DNA of 64,000 nucleotides from Hyphomicrobiales bacterium. GTDB taxonomy: Bacteria; Pseudomonadota; Alphaproteobacteria; Rhizobiales; Methyloligellaceae. A program made the translations under genes and the position numbers. The DNA lies in assembly GCA_021775525.1 (NCBI GenBank), contig JAJFHQ010000010.1, positions 24,194-88,193 of the forward strand. Reading direction: 5' to 3'. Below, one piece after another: positions 8,201-16,586 of the stretch; within the stretch, counting starts at the first letter, position 1, and each line of letters opens with the position of its first letter. The notes under the pieces were generated by a model, which made no database searches, was not told where the DNA came from, and saw only the letters and a list, made by a program, of their open reading frames with translations.

Positions 8201-8970
8201 TGGTCCATTTCATTGGTGCGGGACCCGGTGCGCCTGATCTCATTACCGTACGTGGACTGGACCTCATCAAGCGCTGCCCTGTGTGCCTGTATGCAGGGTC
8301 GCTGGTGCCAAGAGAGGTGGTTGATGCCGCGCCCAAAGACGCCCGTGTGCTGGACACCGCTCCCATGGCGCTGGAAGAAATCATCGCGGAAATGGAAGCG
8401 GCCCATTCACGCGGCGAAGATGTGGCGCGGGTGCATTCCGGCGACCCGTCGCTCTATGGTGCAATCGCCGAGCAGATGCGCCTGCTCGTTGCGCGTGGCA
8501 TTGCTTACGACATCATACCCGGCGTGCCAGCATTTGCCGCCGCCGCCGCCGCGCTTGGCACAGAGCTGACCCTACCGGAGATCGCCCAGACCATCATCCT
8601 CACTCGCACGAATGGCAAGGCGTCGGTCATGCCGGAGGGTGAGTCGCTGGAGCTGTTAGGGGCATCGGGAGCGACGCTTGCGATTCACCTCTCAATCCGC
8701 AACCTGAAATCCATTGAGCGCGCACTTGTTCCCCATTACGGTGCGGATTGTCCCGTGGCCGTCGTCTACCGGGCAAGCTGGCCGGACGAGCAGATCATTC
8801 GCGGCACACTCACCGACATCTGGGGCAAGGTGCGCGAGGCCAAAATCACCCGCACGGCACTGGTCCTGGTCGGACCCGTTCTGGGGGAGAGCCAGTTCCG
8901 CGACTCCGCACTCTACGACGCCACTTACGAACATGTGCTGCGCAACCGGAAGACGAAGGCCGCAACCTAG
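8197..8970 (+). CDS. cobM: Precorrin-4 C11-methyltransferase
   Basis: CobM (CbiF) methylates C11 of precorrin-4. The 257 residues show VHFIGAGPGAPDLITVRGL at the start, CLYAGSLVPREVV, VHSGDPSLYGAIAEQM and YDIIPGVPAFAAAAAAL, all diagnostic of this branch of the tetrapyrrole methylases. Two ATG codons stand in tandem at 8197 and 8200; the first overlaps the fusion gene's stop. It ends the forward operon: its TAG at 8968-8970 shares a palindromic CTAG with the stop of the convergent cobK. Confidence 0.95.
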   Translation: MMVHFIGAGPGAPDLITVRGLDLIKRCPVCLYAGSLVPREVVDAAPKDARVLDTAPMALEEIIAEMEAAHSRGEDVARVHSGDPSLYGAIAEQMRLLVARGIAYDIIPGVPAFAAAAAALGTELTLPEIAQTIILTRTNGKASVMPEGESLELLGASGATLAIHLSIRNLKSIERALVPHYGADCPVAVVYRASWPDEQIIRGTLTDIWGKVREAKITRTALVLVGPVLGESQFRDSALYDATYEHVLRNRKTKAAT

Positions 8971-9716
8971 CCGAGTGTTCGCTCGATCAACGACAGCATC
9001 TCATCCACGCTCGAAGCCGTATCGAGCGGCGGCTTGCCGGGCCGCGCAATCATGACCACGGGCAATCCCAGTTCCCGTGCGGCCTCAACCTTGGCGTAGG
9101 TGGCATCGCCACCGGAATTCTTGGTCACCAGAACGCTGATGTTCCTTTCCTGCATCAGTGTCTTCTCCTGCTCAAGTGTGAATGGCGGGCGGGCGCGCAG
9201 CACTTCCGCCTGAACGGGCACGGCCTCGTTCGGTGGCTCTATCATGCGCGCCACCACGTGGATATTCTCGCGCGCGAAGAAGGGTCCCACCTCCTGCCGT
9301 CCGATAGTCACCAACGCCCGCGCACCGGCCGGGATCACGCGCGCGGCTTCTTCAATATCCACCACGAGTTTCCAGTCATCCCCGGCCTGATGTTCCCATG
9401 GGGCACGCTCAAGCCACAAACAGGGCACTTCCGTCCGCGTGCTTGCCTTGGCTGCATTGGCGGAGATTTGCGCGGCGAAAGGATGCGTCGCGTCGACCAT
9501 GAGCGCGATGTCGTCTTCGCGCAGATAGTCAGCCAGCCCTTCCGCCCCGCCAAAGCCGCCCGTACGCACCTCACCGGCAATTTTTGAGGGCTTGGCCGTG
9601 ACGCCGGCAAGCGAAGTCACGGGCGAAAAACGCGCATCGCTCTCAAGGCGCCCAGCCAGCAGCCGTGCCTCGACCGTCCCGCCCAGGATGAGTATGCGTG
9701 CACTTTCATTCGGCAC
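8967..9716 (-). CDS. cobK: Precorrin-6A reductase
   Basis: CobK (CbiJ) reduces precorrin-6A to precorrin-6B with NADPH. The 249-residue protein starts ARILILGGTVEARLLAGRL, the family's nucleotide-binding motif, and contains DDIALMVDATHPFAAQISANA and ARALVTIGRQEVGPF. It lies on the reverse strand downstream of cbiD, overlapping the cbiD 3' end by 11 bp, so the two form a two-gene operon facing cobM. The stop codon is shared head-on with cobM in the sequence CTAG. Confidence 0.94.
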   Translation of the reverse strand: MPNESARILILGGTVEARLLAGRLESDARFSPVTSLAGVTAKPSKIAGEVRTGGFGGAEGLADYLREDDIALMVDATHPFAAQISANAAKASTRTEVPCLWLERAPWEHQAGDDWKLVVDIEEAARVIPAGARALVTIGRQEVGPFFARENIHVVARMIEPPNEAVPVQAEVLRARPPFTLEQEKTLMQERNISVLVTKNSGGDATYAKVEAARELGLPVVMIARPGKPPLDTASSVDEMLSLIERTLG

Positions 9717-10800
9717 GGGCGATCACCTCTCCTTGCCGGTCAACAACAACAATATCCACTTTGATGTCAAAGCTACGGAGCGTGTCCCGTGCGGTTTTCA
9801 GGGCATGGAGCGCCACTTCATTCGCGATGTCGATGTCTTGTGCCGTTGCTGCCTGAAGCACCTCAAGCGCGGTGTTCGCCTCTCGCGCCCGCGCGCACAA
9901 ATCCGCATCTGAGCCAGCTTCTTTCAGGCACGCTGCGAGCCAGTCGAAATCTACCTGTGAGCGCCCGGAATGAAGATCAAGCCGCCCTTGTGCAAACTTG
10001 GTCATCTTGGCGAAGCCACCTGCAACGGTGACACGGGGCACGGGATGGGTGCGCAGATATTTGAGCATCCCGCCGACAAAATCGCCCATGTCGATCAGCG
10101 CCTGATCGTCAAGACCGTGCAGTTTTTTAACAGCAGCTTCCGAGGTCGACCCCGTCGCCCCTGCCAAGTGGGTGAGACCAACAGCACGCGCGACATCTAT
10201 TCCCCTGTGGATGGCGTGTATCCATGCCGAGCAGGAAAAGGGATGTACGATGCCGGTGGTTCCGAGAATGGATATGCCGCCTTCGATGCCAAGGCGCGGA
10301 TTCCAGGTTTTTGAAGCCAGCTCAAGTCCGCCGGGCACGGAAATTTCGATCTCGATATCCGGGGCGGCATTGTTTTGTTCCGCCACCGCCTCGACCACGT
10401 CCTGCATCATTTTGCGCGGAACGGGATTGATGGCAGCTTCACCCGGCTCAATAGGAAGACCTGGCTTGGTCACTTTTCCAACACCTTCGCCAGCCTTGAA
10501 GGTGATCCCCATCCCCCTCTTCCCATGACGCACGGTCGAGACAATGAGTGCGCCATGGGTGACATCGGGATCATCACCCGCATCTTTGACAATCCCGGCC
10601 CGCGCCCATCCCTCGCCTGCCTCTTCCAAGGCCAAGGCAAAGCTCGGCGTTTCCCCCTTTGGCAGGGTGATTTCAACCGGGTCGGGAAAGGTTTTTGCCA
10701 GCAAAGCAGTGAGCGCTGCTCGCGTCGCAGCAGTGGCGCAGGCGCCCGTTGTCCAGCCGCGTTTGAGCGCTGATGCATTTTGGCTGGTTGTGGCAGACAT
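9706..10800 (-). CDS. cbiD: Cobalt-precorrin-5B C1-methyltransferase
   Basis: CbiD methylates C1 of the corrin ring after loss of the two-carbon fragment, and replaces CobF of the aerobic pathway. The 364 residues start with the signature LKRGWTTGACATAATRAAL and continue with FKAGEGVGKVTKPGLPI and GTTGIVHPFSCSAWIHAIHR. The start ATG is only 24 bp from the divergent cobA start, so the control region of the two operons is extremely short. CbiD is normally a marker of cobalt-containing intermediates, which agrees with CbiX and CbiG upstream. Confidence 0.95.
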   Translation of the reverse strand: MSATTSQNASALKRGWTTGACATAATRAALTALLAKTFPDPVEITLPKGETPSFALALEEAGEGWARAGIVKDAGDDPDVTHGALIVSTVRHGKRGMGITFKAGEGVGKVTKPGLPIEPGEAAINPVPRKMMQDVVEAVAEQNNAAPDIEIEISVPGGLELASKTWNPRLGIEGGISILGTTGIVHPFSCSAWIHAIHRGIDVARAVGLTHLAGATGSTSEAAVKKLHGLDDQALIDMGDFVGGMLKYLRTHPVPRVTVAGGFAKMTKFAQGRLDLHSGRSQVDFDWLAACLKEAGSDADLCARAREANTALEVLQAATAQDIDIANEVALHALKTARDTLRSFDIKVDIVVVDRQGEVIARAE

Positions 10801-10824
10801 GATCGGACTTTATACACTCAAGGC

Positions 10825-11694
10825 ATGATGTCCGACCCCGCTAACAAGAAAAATTCCGCGCCCTGCAAAGAGGCGGCACCAAAGGGTTTCGCTGCGCTGG
10901 ACGCCTCTGGCTTCCCCGATTTCGCGCCGGGCTCCGTATGGCTTGTGGGCGCGGGACCGGGCGCGCCGGGCCTGCTTACCCTGCTTGGCTACCATGCGCT
11001 CTCCAATGCCGATGTGATCGTCTATGACGCGCTCGTCAGTGACGCCATTCTCGAGTGGCGGCGCGAGGACGCGGAACTGGAATTTGCCGGCAAGCGTGGC
11101 GGCAAGCCCTCCGCAAAGCAGCAGGATATTTCTCTCAGGTTGGCGGATCTGGCCAGGCAGAACAAGCGCGTGCTGCGTCTCAAGGGCGGTGACCCACTGA
11201 TGTTCGGACGCGGCGGTGAGGAATGCCAGATGCTGGCCAAATCCGGCATCGCATTCCGCATTGTGCCGGGCATTACGGCGGGCGTGGGCGGGCTCGCCTA
11301 TGCGGGCATCCCGACAACACACCGCGACACCAATCACTCGGTGCTGTTTCTCACCGGCCATGATTCCAGTGGGGATGTTCCAGCCGGCGTCGACTGGGAA
11401 AAAGTCGCCAGTGCGTCGCCTGTGATCATCATGTACATGGCGGTTCGCAACCTGCCGAAAATCGCAACGACACTGCTCGGATTCGGGAGGGATAAGAATG
11501 AGCCGGTGGCCGTCATTTCTAATGCCTCCATGCCGGAACAGTCCGTCCATGTCACGACCCTTGCGGCCCTGCCTGACAATCGCGACGTCACAAAACTACC
11601 CACACCCGCACTCGTCGTCATCGGCAAGGTGGTCGATTTCCATGAAGATCTCGGCTGGTATGTGAAGGCGCTTCGGGAGAGCACCCTTGGCTAA
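10825..11694 (+). CDS. cobA: Uroporphyrinogen-III C-methyltransferase
   Basis: CobA (SUMT) makes precorrin-2 by two SAM-dependent methylations of uroporphyrinogen III, the entry into cobalamin. It has about 288 residues: an N-terminal extension of about 30 residues, then VWLVGAGPGAPGLLTLLGYHAL, KRGGKPSAKQQDI, LRLKGGDPLMFGRGGEEC and GITAGVGGLAYAGIPTTHRD, the standard SUMT blocks. Tandem ATGs at 10825 and 10828 follow AAGG; the second has the better spacing. No CysG-type oxidase/chelatase domain is fused. The 3' end overlaps cobB by 8 bp. Confidence 0.95.
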   Translation: MMSDPANKKNSAPCKEAAPKGFAALDASGFPDFAPGSVWLVGAGPGAPGLLTLLGYHALSNADVIVYDALVSDAILEWRREDAELEFAGKRGGKPSAKQQDISLRLADLARQNKRVLRLKGGDPLMFGRGGEECQMLAKSGIAFRIVPGITAGVGGLAYAGIPTTHRDTNHSVLFLTGHDSSGDVPAGVDWEKVASASPVIIMYMAVRNLPKIATTLLGFGRDKNEPVAVISNASMPEQSVHVTTLAALPDNRDVTKLPTPALVVIGKVVDFHEDLGWYVKALRESTLG

Positions 11695-12994
11695 CCCGCG
11701 CGGGCTGGTGATCGCCGCGCCCTCGTCGGGTGCCGGAAAAACGCTCGTGACCCTGGGGCTGCTGCGCGCATTGGCACGATCGGGGACCCTCGTGTCCTCT
11801 GCGAAGGCCGGGCCGGACTATATCGATCCGCGTTTTCATGAGGCAGCCAGCGGGCGTACCTGTTTCAATCTCGATGGCTGGGCCATGCGAGAGGACCTTA
11901 TTTTGAGTCTCGCGGCGCAACGCGCTCGCGACACCGAGTTGATACTCATTGAAGGCGTCATGGGATTGTTCGACGGAGCAGCAGGCGGCGGCGGTTCAAC
12001 TGCCGATCTGGCGGCCACGATCGGGTTGCCGGTGGTCCTGGTTGTTGACGCCAAGTCGCAAGGGCAATCAGCGGCGGCAATCGTGAAAGGCTTTGCCGAG
12101 TTCCAGGACGGCTGCCGGATCTCGGGTGTGATTTTCAACCGCGTGGCCAGTGAGAGCCACGCGGCCATCGTCACGGACGCGGTACAGCCGCTGGGCATCC
12201 CCGTACTTGGTACGGTAAGCGAAGACCGCGCCATCGTCGTGCCCTCGCGGCATCTCGGTCTCGTCCAGGCCAGCGAACATGAAGCGCTTGAAGTCTTTCT
12301 CAACCGTACGGCAGATCTTCTCGATGAGGGTATCGATCTCGAGGCGCTTGCCGGACTTGCCCAACCCCTTGCTCCACCGGGCAAAGCTTCACAACCTCTC
12401 CCGCCTCTGGGCCAGCGCATCGCGGTGGCACGCGATGAGGCTTTCGGGTTTGCCTATCCGCACCTGCTTGAGGCGTGGCAATCAGCGGGGGTTGAGGTGA
12501 TGCCTTTTTCACCCCTGGCGGATAAGGCTCCTGACACCAACGCCGATGCTGTCTACCTGCCCGGCGGGTACCCGGAACTCCATGCAGGCCGCCTGGCGGC
12601 AAACGGCGTCTTTCTGGCTGGATTGAAGCAGGCAGACGGACGCGGCGCGCTCATTTACGGCGAGTGCGGAGGCTTCATGACGCTGGGAGACTATCTCATC
12701 GATGCTGAAGGTTCGCGCCACCAGATGGCGGGGCTTCTGCCGCTTGGCACGAGCTTCGCCGAACGCGGTCTCAAGCTCGGCTACAGGTGGCTCACCCACT
12801 CAAGCGCCCTGCCCTTTCCACAAAAATTACGCGGTCACGAATTTCACTATTCCACGCTGCACTGGCAAGGTGAGGGCGACGCGCTGTTCGAGGCAGAAGA
12901 CTCACGTGGTGACAAGCTTGGCAAGATCGGCCTGGTGCGTGACAATGTGATGGGCTCTTACGCCCACATCATCGATATGGAAGGCGGTTCATGA
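11687..12994 (+). CDS. cobB: (Hydrogeno)cobyrinic acid a,c-diamide synthase
   Basis: CobB amidates the a and c carboxylates of the corrin ring using glutamine and ATP. The 435 residues hold an N-terminal P-loop synthetase domain (GLVIAAPSSGAGKTLVTLGL, then SSAKAGPDYIDPRFHEAA) and a C-terminal glutaminase domain with the nucleophile Cys in LIYGECGGFMTLGDY and GHEFHYSTLHW. The start is TTG at 11687, inside the end of cobA; the P-loop begins only about 8 residues later, so a start much further downstream is unlikely. The stop overlaps cobQ by ATGA. Confidence 0.94.
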   Translation: MANPRGLVIAAPSSGAGKTLVTLGLLRALARSGTLVSSAKAGPDYIDPRFHEAASGRTCFNLDGWAMREDLILSLAAQRARDTELILIEGVMGLFDGAAGGGGSTADLAATIGLPVVLVVDAKSQGQSAAAIVKGFAEFQDGCRISGVIFNRVASESHAAIVTDAVQPLGIPVLGTVSEDRAIVVPSRHLGLVQASEHEALEVFLNRTADLLDEGIDLEALAGLAQPLAPPGKASQPLPPLGQRIAVARDEAFGFAYPHLLEAWQSAGVEVMPFSPLADKAPDTNADAVYLPGGYPELHAGRLAANGVFLAGLKQADGRGALIYGECGGFMTLGDYLIDAEGSRHQMAGLLPLGTSFAERGLKLGYRWLTHSSALPFPQKLRGHEFHYSTLHWQGEGDALFEAEDSRGDKLGKIGLVRDNVMGSYAHIIDMEGGS

Positions 12995-14484
12995 GTGCAG
13001 CACTCATGATACAGGGCACGGGCTCGGACGTTGGCAAATCGCTGATTGTCTCGGGTCTTGCCCGTGCGTTTACCGCGCGGGGGCTCACCGTGCGCCCGTT
13101 CAAGCCGCAGAACATGTCGAACAATGCCGCAGTAACATCTGACGGCGGCGAGATCGGCCGGGCGCAAGCCTTGCAAGCGCGAGCCTGCAACACCGCGCCG
13201 ACCACCCACATGAACCCTGTGCTTCTGAAACCTGAAACCGACACAGGAGCGCAAATCATCGTTCGCGGGAAGCGCCATGCCACCATGAAAGCCCGTGAAT
13301 GGATGGACAAGCGAGCAGGCTTCATGTCCGCAGTGCTGGAGAGTTTTGAGCATCTGGAACGCGAAGCCGACCTCGTGCTGATCGAAGGTGCGGGCAGCCC
13401 GGCGGAGATCAACCTGCGCGAGGGCGATATCGCCAATATGGGCTTTGCCCACGCGGCGGATGTACCCGTTCTGCTTGTTGGCGATATTCACCGGGGCGGC
13501 GTGATTGCCAGCATCGTCGGCACTTTCGAGGTGATTTCACGGGAAGACGCCGACCGAATTGCGGCCTTCCTCGTGAACAATTTTCACGGCGATACATCAC
13601 TGTTCGAGGAAGGCGTGCGCACACTCGTTGAGCGCACCGGGCGTCCCTGCGCTGGTGTCATTCCGCATTTCGCCGATGCTTCAAAATTGCCGGCAGAAGA
13701 TGCCGTCGTGCTTGATCATGTGAAGTCGCGGACAAGCGGCAAAATCATGATCGCCGTGCCGCGTCTCTCGCGTATTGCAAACTTTGATGACCTGGACCCG
13801 CTTGCCCACAGCCCAGATGTGACATTGAACATCGTACAGCCCGGGCATCCACTCCCCATGGATGCGGACCTCATTCTCCTGCCGGGCAGTAAATCCACCC
13901 TTGCCGATCTCGCTTACCTTCGCGGGCAGGGCTGGGACATCGACATATTGGCCCATGCACGGCGCGGTGGCCGCGTACTGGGGCTGTGTGGCGGGTACCA
14001 GATGCTCGGGCGCGCGTTGCATGATCCTGACGGAGTTGAAGGCACCCCGGGAAGTGCTGAAGGTCTTGGCCTGCTGGATATGGAAACCACGCTCAACGGC
14101 GACAAGACCCTCGCGAATGTAAACGCGCTGCACGTTCCAAGCGGTGAAAAGCTGATCGGGTATGAAATCCATCTGGGACAAAGCGATGGCCCCGACTGCG
14201 CCCGGCCTTTCGCGGAAATCTCCGGCCGCAAGGATGGCGCCATTTCCGCAAACGGACTTGTTGAAGGCACTTATCTGCATGGTGTCTTTTCATCCGATGG
14301 CTTTCGTGGCGCATATCTCGCACAGCTCGGCGCGACTGCCACGCAGCCGCATGCCCATGATGCGATGGTTGACGCCACCCTCGATACTCTTGGCGCGCAT
14401 TTGGAATCCCATTGCGACCTCGATCTGCTGTATGACATCGCAAAATCCCGGACGCCGGCACATCGCCAGAAAGCGGTGTCATGA
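12991..14484 (+). CDS. cobQ: Cobyric acid synthase
   Basis: CobQ (CbiP) amidates four further side chains (b, d, e and g) of adenosylcobyrinic acid a,c-diamide. The 497 residues match the family. The N-terminal P-loop domain shows MIQGTGSDVGKSLIVSGLAR and VRPFKPQNMSNNA. The C-terminal triad glutaminase shows ILLPGSKSTLADLAYLR and the nucleophile Cys in VLGLCGGYQMLGRAL, with a later YLHGVF histidine. It overlaps cobB and bluB by 4 bp each, in the cobA-cobB-cobQ-bluB-cbiB operon. Confidence 0.96.
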   Translation: MSAALMIQGTGSDVGKSLIVSGLARAFTARGLTVRPFKPQNMSNNAAVTSDGGEIGRAQALQARACNTAPTTHMNPVLLKPETDTGAQIIVRGKRHATMKAREWMDKRAGFMSAVLESFEHLEREADLVLIEGAGSPAEINLREGDIANMGFAHAADVPVLLVGDIHRGGVIASIVGTFEVISREDADRIAAFLVNNFHGDTSLFEEGVRTLVERTGRPCAGVIPHFADASKLPAEDAVVLDHVKSRTSGKIMIAVPRLSRIANFDDLDPLAHSPDVTLNIVQPGHPLPMDADLILLPGSKSTLADLAYLRGQGWDIDILAHARRGGRVLGLCGGYQMLGRALHDPDGVEGTPGSAEGLGLLDMETTLNGDKTLANVNALHVPSGEKLIGYEIHLGQSDGPDCARPFAEISGRKDGAISANGLVEGTYLHGVFSSDGFRGAYLAQLGATATQPHAHDAMVDATLDTLGAHLESHCDLDLLYDIAKSRTPAHRQKAVS

Positions 14485-15092
14485 CCACGCCCGAATTCGA
14501 TGATGAATTCCGCGCCGGCTTCGAGCAACTTCTTGAGTGGCGGCGTGATGTCCGCAGGTTCAAGAAAGATCCCGTCGACCCGGAACTCATTGCACGCCTT
14601 CTAAAACTGGCTGATCACGCCCCTTCCGTTGGTCTGAGCCAGCCCTGGCGCTTCGTTCAAGTGACTGACAGCGATAACCGTGATGCTATCCGTGCATCCT
14701 ATGAACGCTGCAATGCAGATGCTCTCAAAGGGTATGACGGCGATGACAGGGCGCTCTATGCCGGTCTGAAGCTTGAGGGCCTGCGCGAGGCGCCGGTTCA
14801 GTTCGCCGTCTTCTGCGATGAAGAAACCAGCAAGGGCAAGGGTCTCGGACAACAGACCATGCCCGAAACGCTGCGCTATTCCGTCGTCAATGCCATTCAC
14901 ACATTCTGGCTGGCCGCACGGGCGTACAATGTGGGCATGGGCTGGGTCTCGATCCTGGAACCCGACGGGGTGCGCAAGGTGCTTGGGGCACCGGACGACT
15001 GGTCGCTGGTGGCTTATCTGTGTGTCGGTTACCCGCAGGAAGACCATGACGACCCTGAGCTGGAGCGGGCGGGGTGGGAACGCCGCAAATGA
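14481..15092 (+). CDS. bluB: 5,6-dimethylbenzimidazole synthase
   Basis: BluB fragments reduced FMN with oxygen to give 5,6-dimethylbenzimidazole, the lower ligand of B12. The 203-residue nitroreductase-fold protein has RRDVRRFKKDPVDPELIARLL, the flavin-binding DHAPSVGLSQPWRFVQV and YNVGMGWVSILEPDGVRKVLG, all typical of BluB and not of general nitroreductases. Because the reaction consumes oxygen, the host must make its lower ligand aerobically even though CbiX, CbiG and CbiD are usually linked to the anaerobic route. It overlaps cobQ and cbiB by 4 bp. Confidence 0.95.
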   Translation: MTTPEFDDEFRAGFEQLLEWRRDVRRFKKDPVDPELIARLLKLADHAPSVGLSQPWRFVQVTDSDNRDAIRASYERCNADALKGYDGDDRALYAGLKLEGLREAPVQFAVFCDEETSKGKGLGQQTMPETLRYSVVNAIHTFWLAARAYNVGMGWVSILEPDGVRKVLGAPDDWSLVAYLCVGYPQEDHDDPELERAGWERRK

Positions 15093-16075
15093 CCATTGAG
15101 CCGCTGCACCTGCTACTGGCCGCCACCGCGCTGCCCGTGGCTGCAATAGCGCTGCTTGTCGAACGGCTGTTCGGATACCCAAATGGGCCGCAAAGCTGGA
15201 TAGGGCACCCCGTAGAATGGATTGGCGCGCTCATCGGTGCGCTCGACCATAGCTTGAACAAGGGTGAGAACCGCAAGCTGCGCGGTTTGATGGCGCTCAT
15301 CCTCGTGTTGGCAATCACGCTCGTGCTCACCGTTCCGCTGACGCTTTACCTGCGCGGCTTTGAAAGCGGCTGGATTGGAGAAGCCCTGCTCGCCAGCACT
15401 TTGTTGTCACAAAAATCACTGGAGGATCATGTGCGAGCCGTCGGGGATGGCCTGGACAAGAGCCTCAAGGCCGGGCGCGAAGCGGTCAGCCGGATCGTCG
15501 GGCGCGACCCCAGGGCGCTCAATGAAAGCGGCGTGACCAAGGGGGCGCTGGAAAGCCTGGCAGAAAACATGTCGGACGGCGTTCTCGCACCGCTGTTCTG
15601 GCTGCTGATTGCAGGGCTGCCGGGGATGGCCCTCTATAAAGCCATCAACACCGCCGACAGCATGATCGGTTACAGATCGGACCAATATCGCGAATTCGGC
15701 TGGGCAGCAGCGCGGACCGATGACCTCATGAACCTCGTCCCCGCGCGCATCACTGGCTGGCTGATTGCGCTTGCGGCAACGCTTTCCTCCGGCGTCTCTG
15801 GGGGCGGTGCGCTCCGCGCCATGGCGCGCGATGCACGCAAGCACCTTTCCCCAAATGCCGGCTGGCCGGAAGCGGCCCTTGCTGGTGCGCTGGGGATACG
15901 TCTCGGCGGCCCACGCAGCTACCAGGGGCGCATGGCAGAACTGGCCTGGATGGGAGATGGCCGGGAGAAGCTCACGAAAGAAGATATTGGCAACGGGTTG
16001 AAGCTCTATAATACGGGCCTGAATACCGTGACCGCACTGGTCATCCTTGCCTGCATCAGGGCGTGGATGGCTTAA
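15089..16075 (+). CDS. cbiB: Adenosylcobinamide-phosphate synthase, membrane protein
   Basis: CbiB (CobD of Pseudomonas) attaches aminopropanol phosphate to adenosylcobyric acid. The 328-residue polytopic inner-membrane protein has the family blocks VERLFGYPNGPQSWIGHPVEWIG at the start, GVTKGALESLAENMSDGVLAP, YKAINTADSMIGYRSDQYREFGWAAAR and LGIRLGGPRSYQG. ATG 15089 was chosen since it overlaps the bluB stop; an earlier in-frame start at 15074 lies inside bluB. Its 3' end overlaps the convergent cobU by 20 bp. Confidence 0.94.
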   Translation: MTIEPLHLLLAATALPVAAIALLVERLFGYPNGPQSWIGHPVEWIGALIGALDHSLNKGENRKLRGLMALILVLAITLVLTVPLTLYLRGFESGWIGEALLASTLLSQKSLEDHVRAVGDGLDKSLKAGREAVSRIVGRDPRALNESGVTKGALESLAENMSDGVLAPLFWLLIAGLPGMALYKAINTADSMIGYRSDQYREFGWAAARTDDLMNLVPARITGWLIALAATLSSGVSGGGALRAMARDARKHLSPNAGWPEAALAGALGIRLGGPRSYQGRMAELAWMGDGREKLTKEDIGNGLKLYNTGLNTVTALVILACIRAWMA

Positions 16076-16586
16076 GCACCAGCGGCAGGCCCGCTGTCAC
16101 CAGCACCACTTCATCTGCCAACTGGGCCACGCGCCGGTTGGCGTCTCCCGCGGCATCGCGAAAACGGCGCGCCAGCTCATTGCCGGGCACGATACCATCG
16201 CCGACTTCGTTTGATACCAGAACGATGGTTCCTGAAACATCGCTCAGGACCTCAAGCAACTCGGTCACCGCCAACTCGCAATCCTCCTCGGCCAGCAACA
16301 CATTTGTGAGCCAGAGCGTCAGGCAGTCTATGAGGATGAATTTTTCTTGTCCCCCCGCTTCGCGCAGCGCGCCGGGTAAATCGAGAACCGCGCCAATGGT
16401 TACCCAATCGCTCCCGCGCCTCTCGCGATGGGTCTTGATGCGCGCGACCATTTCCTCGTCATGGGCCTGGGCCGTGGCAATATAAACGCGCGGGCCCGTC
16501 CAGCCCTTGGCAAGCTGCTCCGCATAAGCACTTTTGCCCGAGCGTGCACCCCCGAGAACGAGCGTGCATTTTCCTGTTTCTCTCAT
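16056..16586 (-). CDS. cobU: Adenosylcobinamide kinase / GTP guanylyltransferase
   Basis: CobU (CobP) phosphorylates adenosylcobinamide and transfers GMP to it. The 176 residues have the P-loop LVLGGARSGKSAYAEQLA, VYIATAQAHDEEMVARIKTHRERR with the histidine that becomes guanylylated, LIDCLTLWLTNVL and LVSNEVGDGIVPGNELARRFRD. It is the last gene of a reverse operon cobT-cobS-cobU. Its start overlaps the cobS stop by 4 bp and its 3' end overlaps cbiB. Confidence 0.95.
   Translation of the reverse strand: MRETGKCTLVLGGARSGKSAYAEQLAKGWTGPRVYIATAQAHDEEMVARIKTHRERRGSDWVTIGAVLDLPGALREAGGQEKFILIDCLTLWLTNVLLAEEDCELAVTELLEVLSDVSGTIVLVSNEVGDGIVPGNELARRFRDAAGDANRRVAQLADEVVLVTAGLPLVLKPSTP

Noticed and set aside
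8748..9587. 279-codon forward open frame
   Set aside because: It runs through the cobM end and antisense to cobK, both secure genes.
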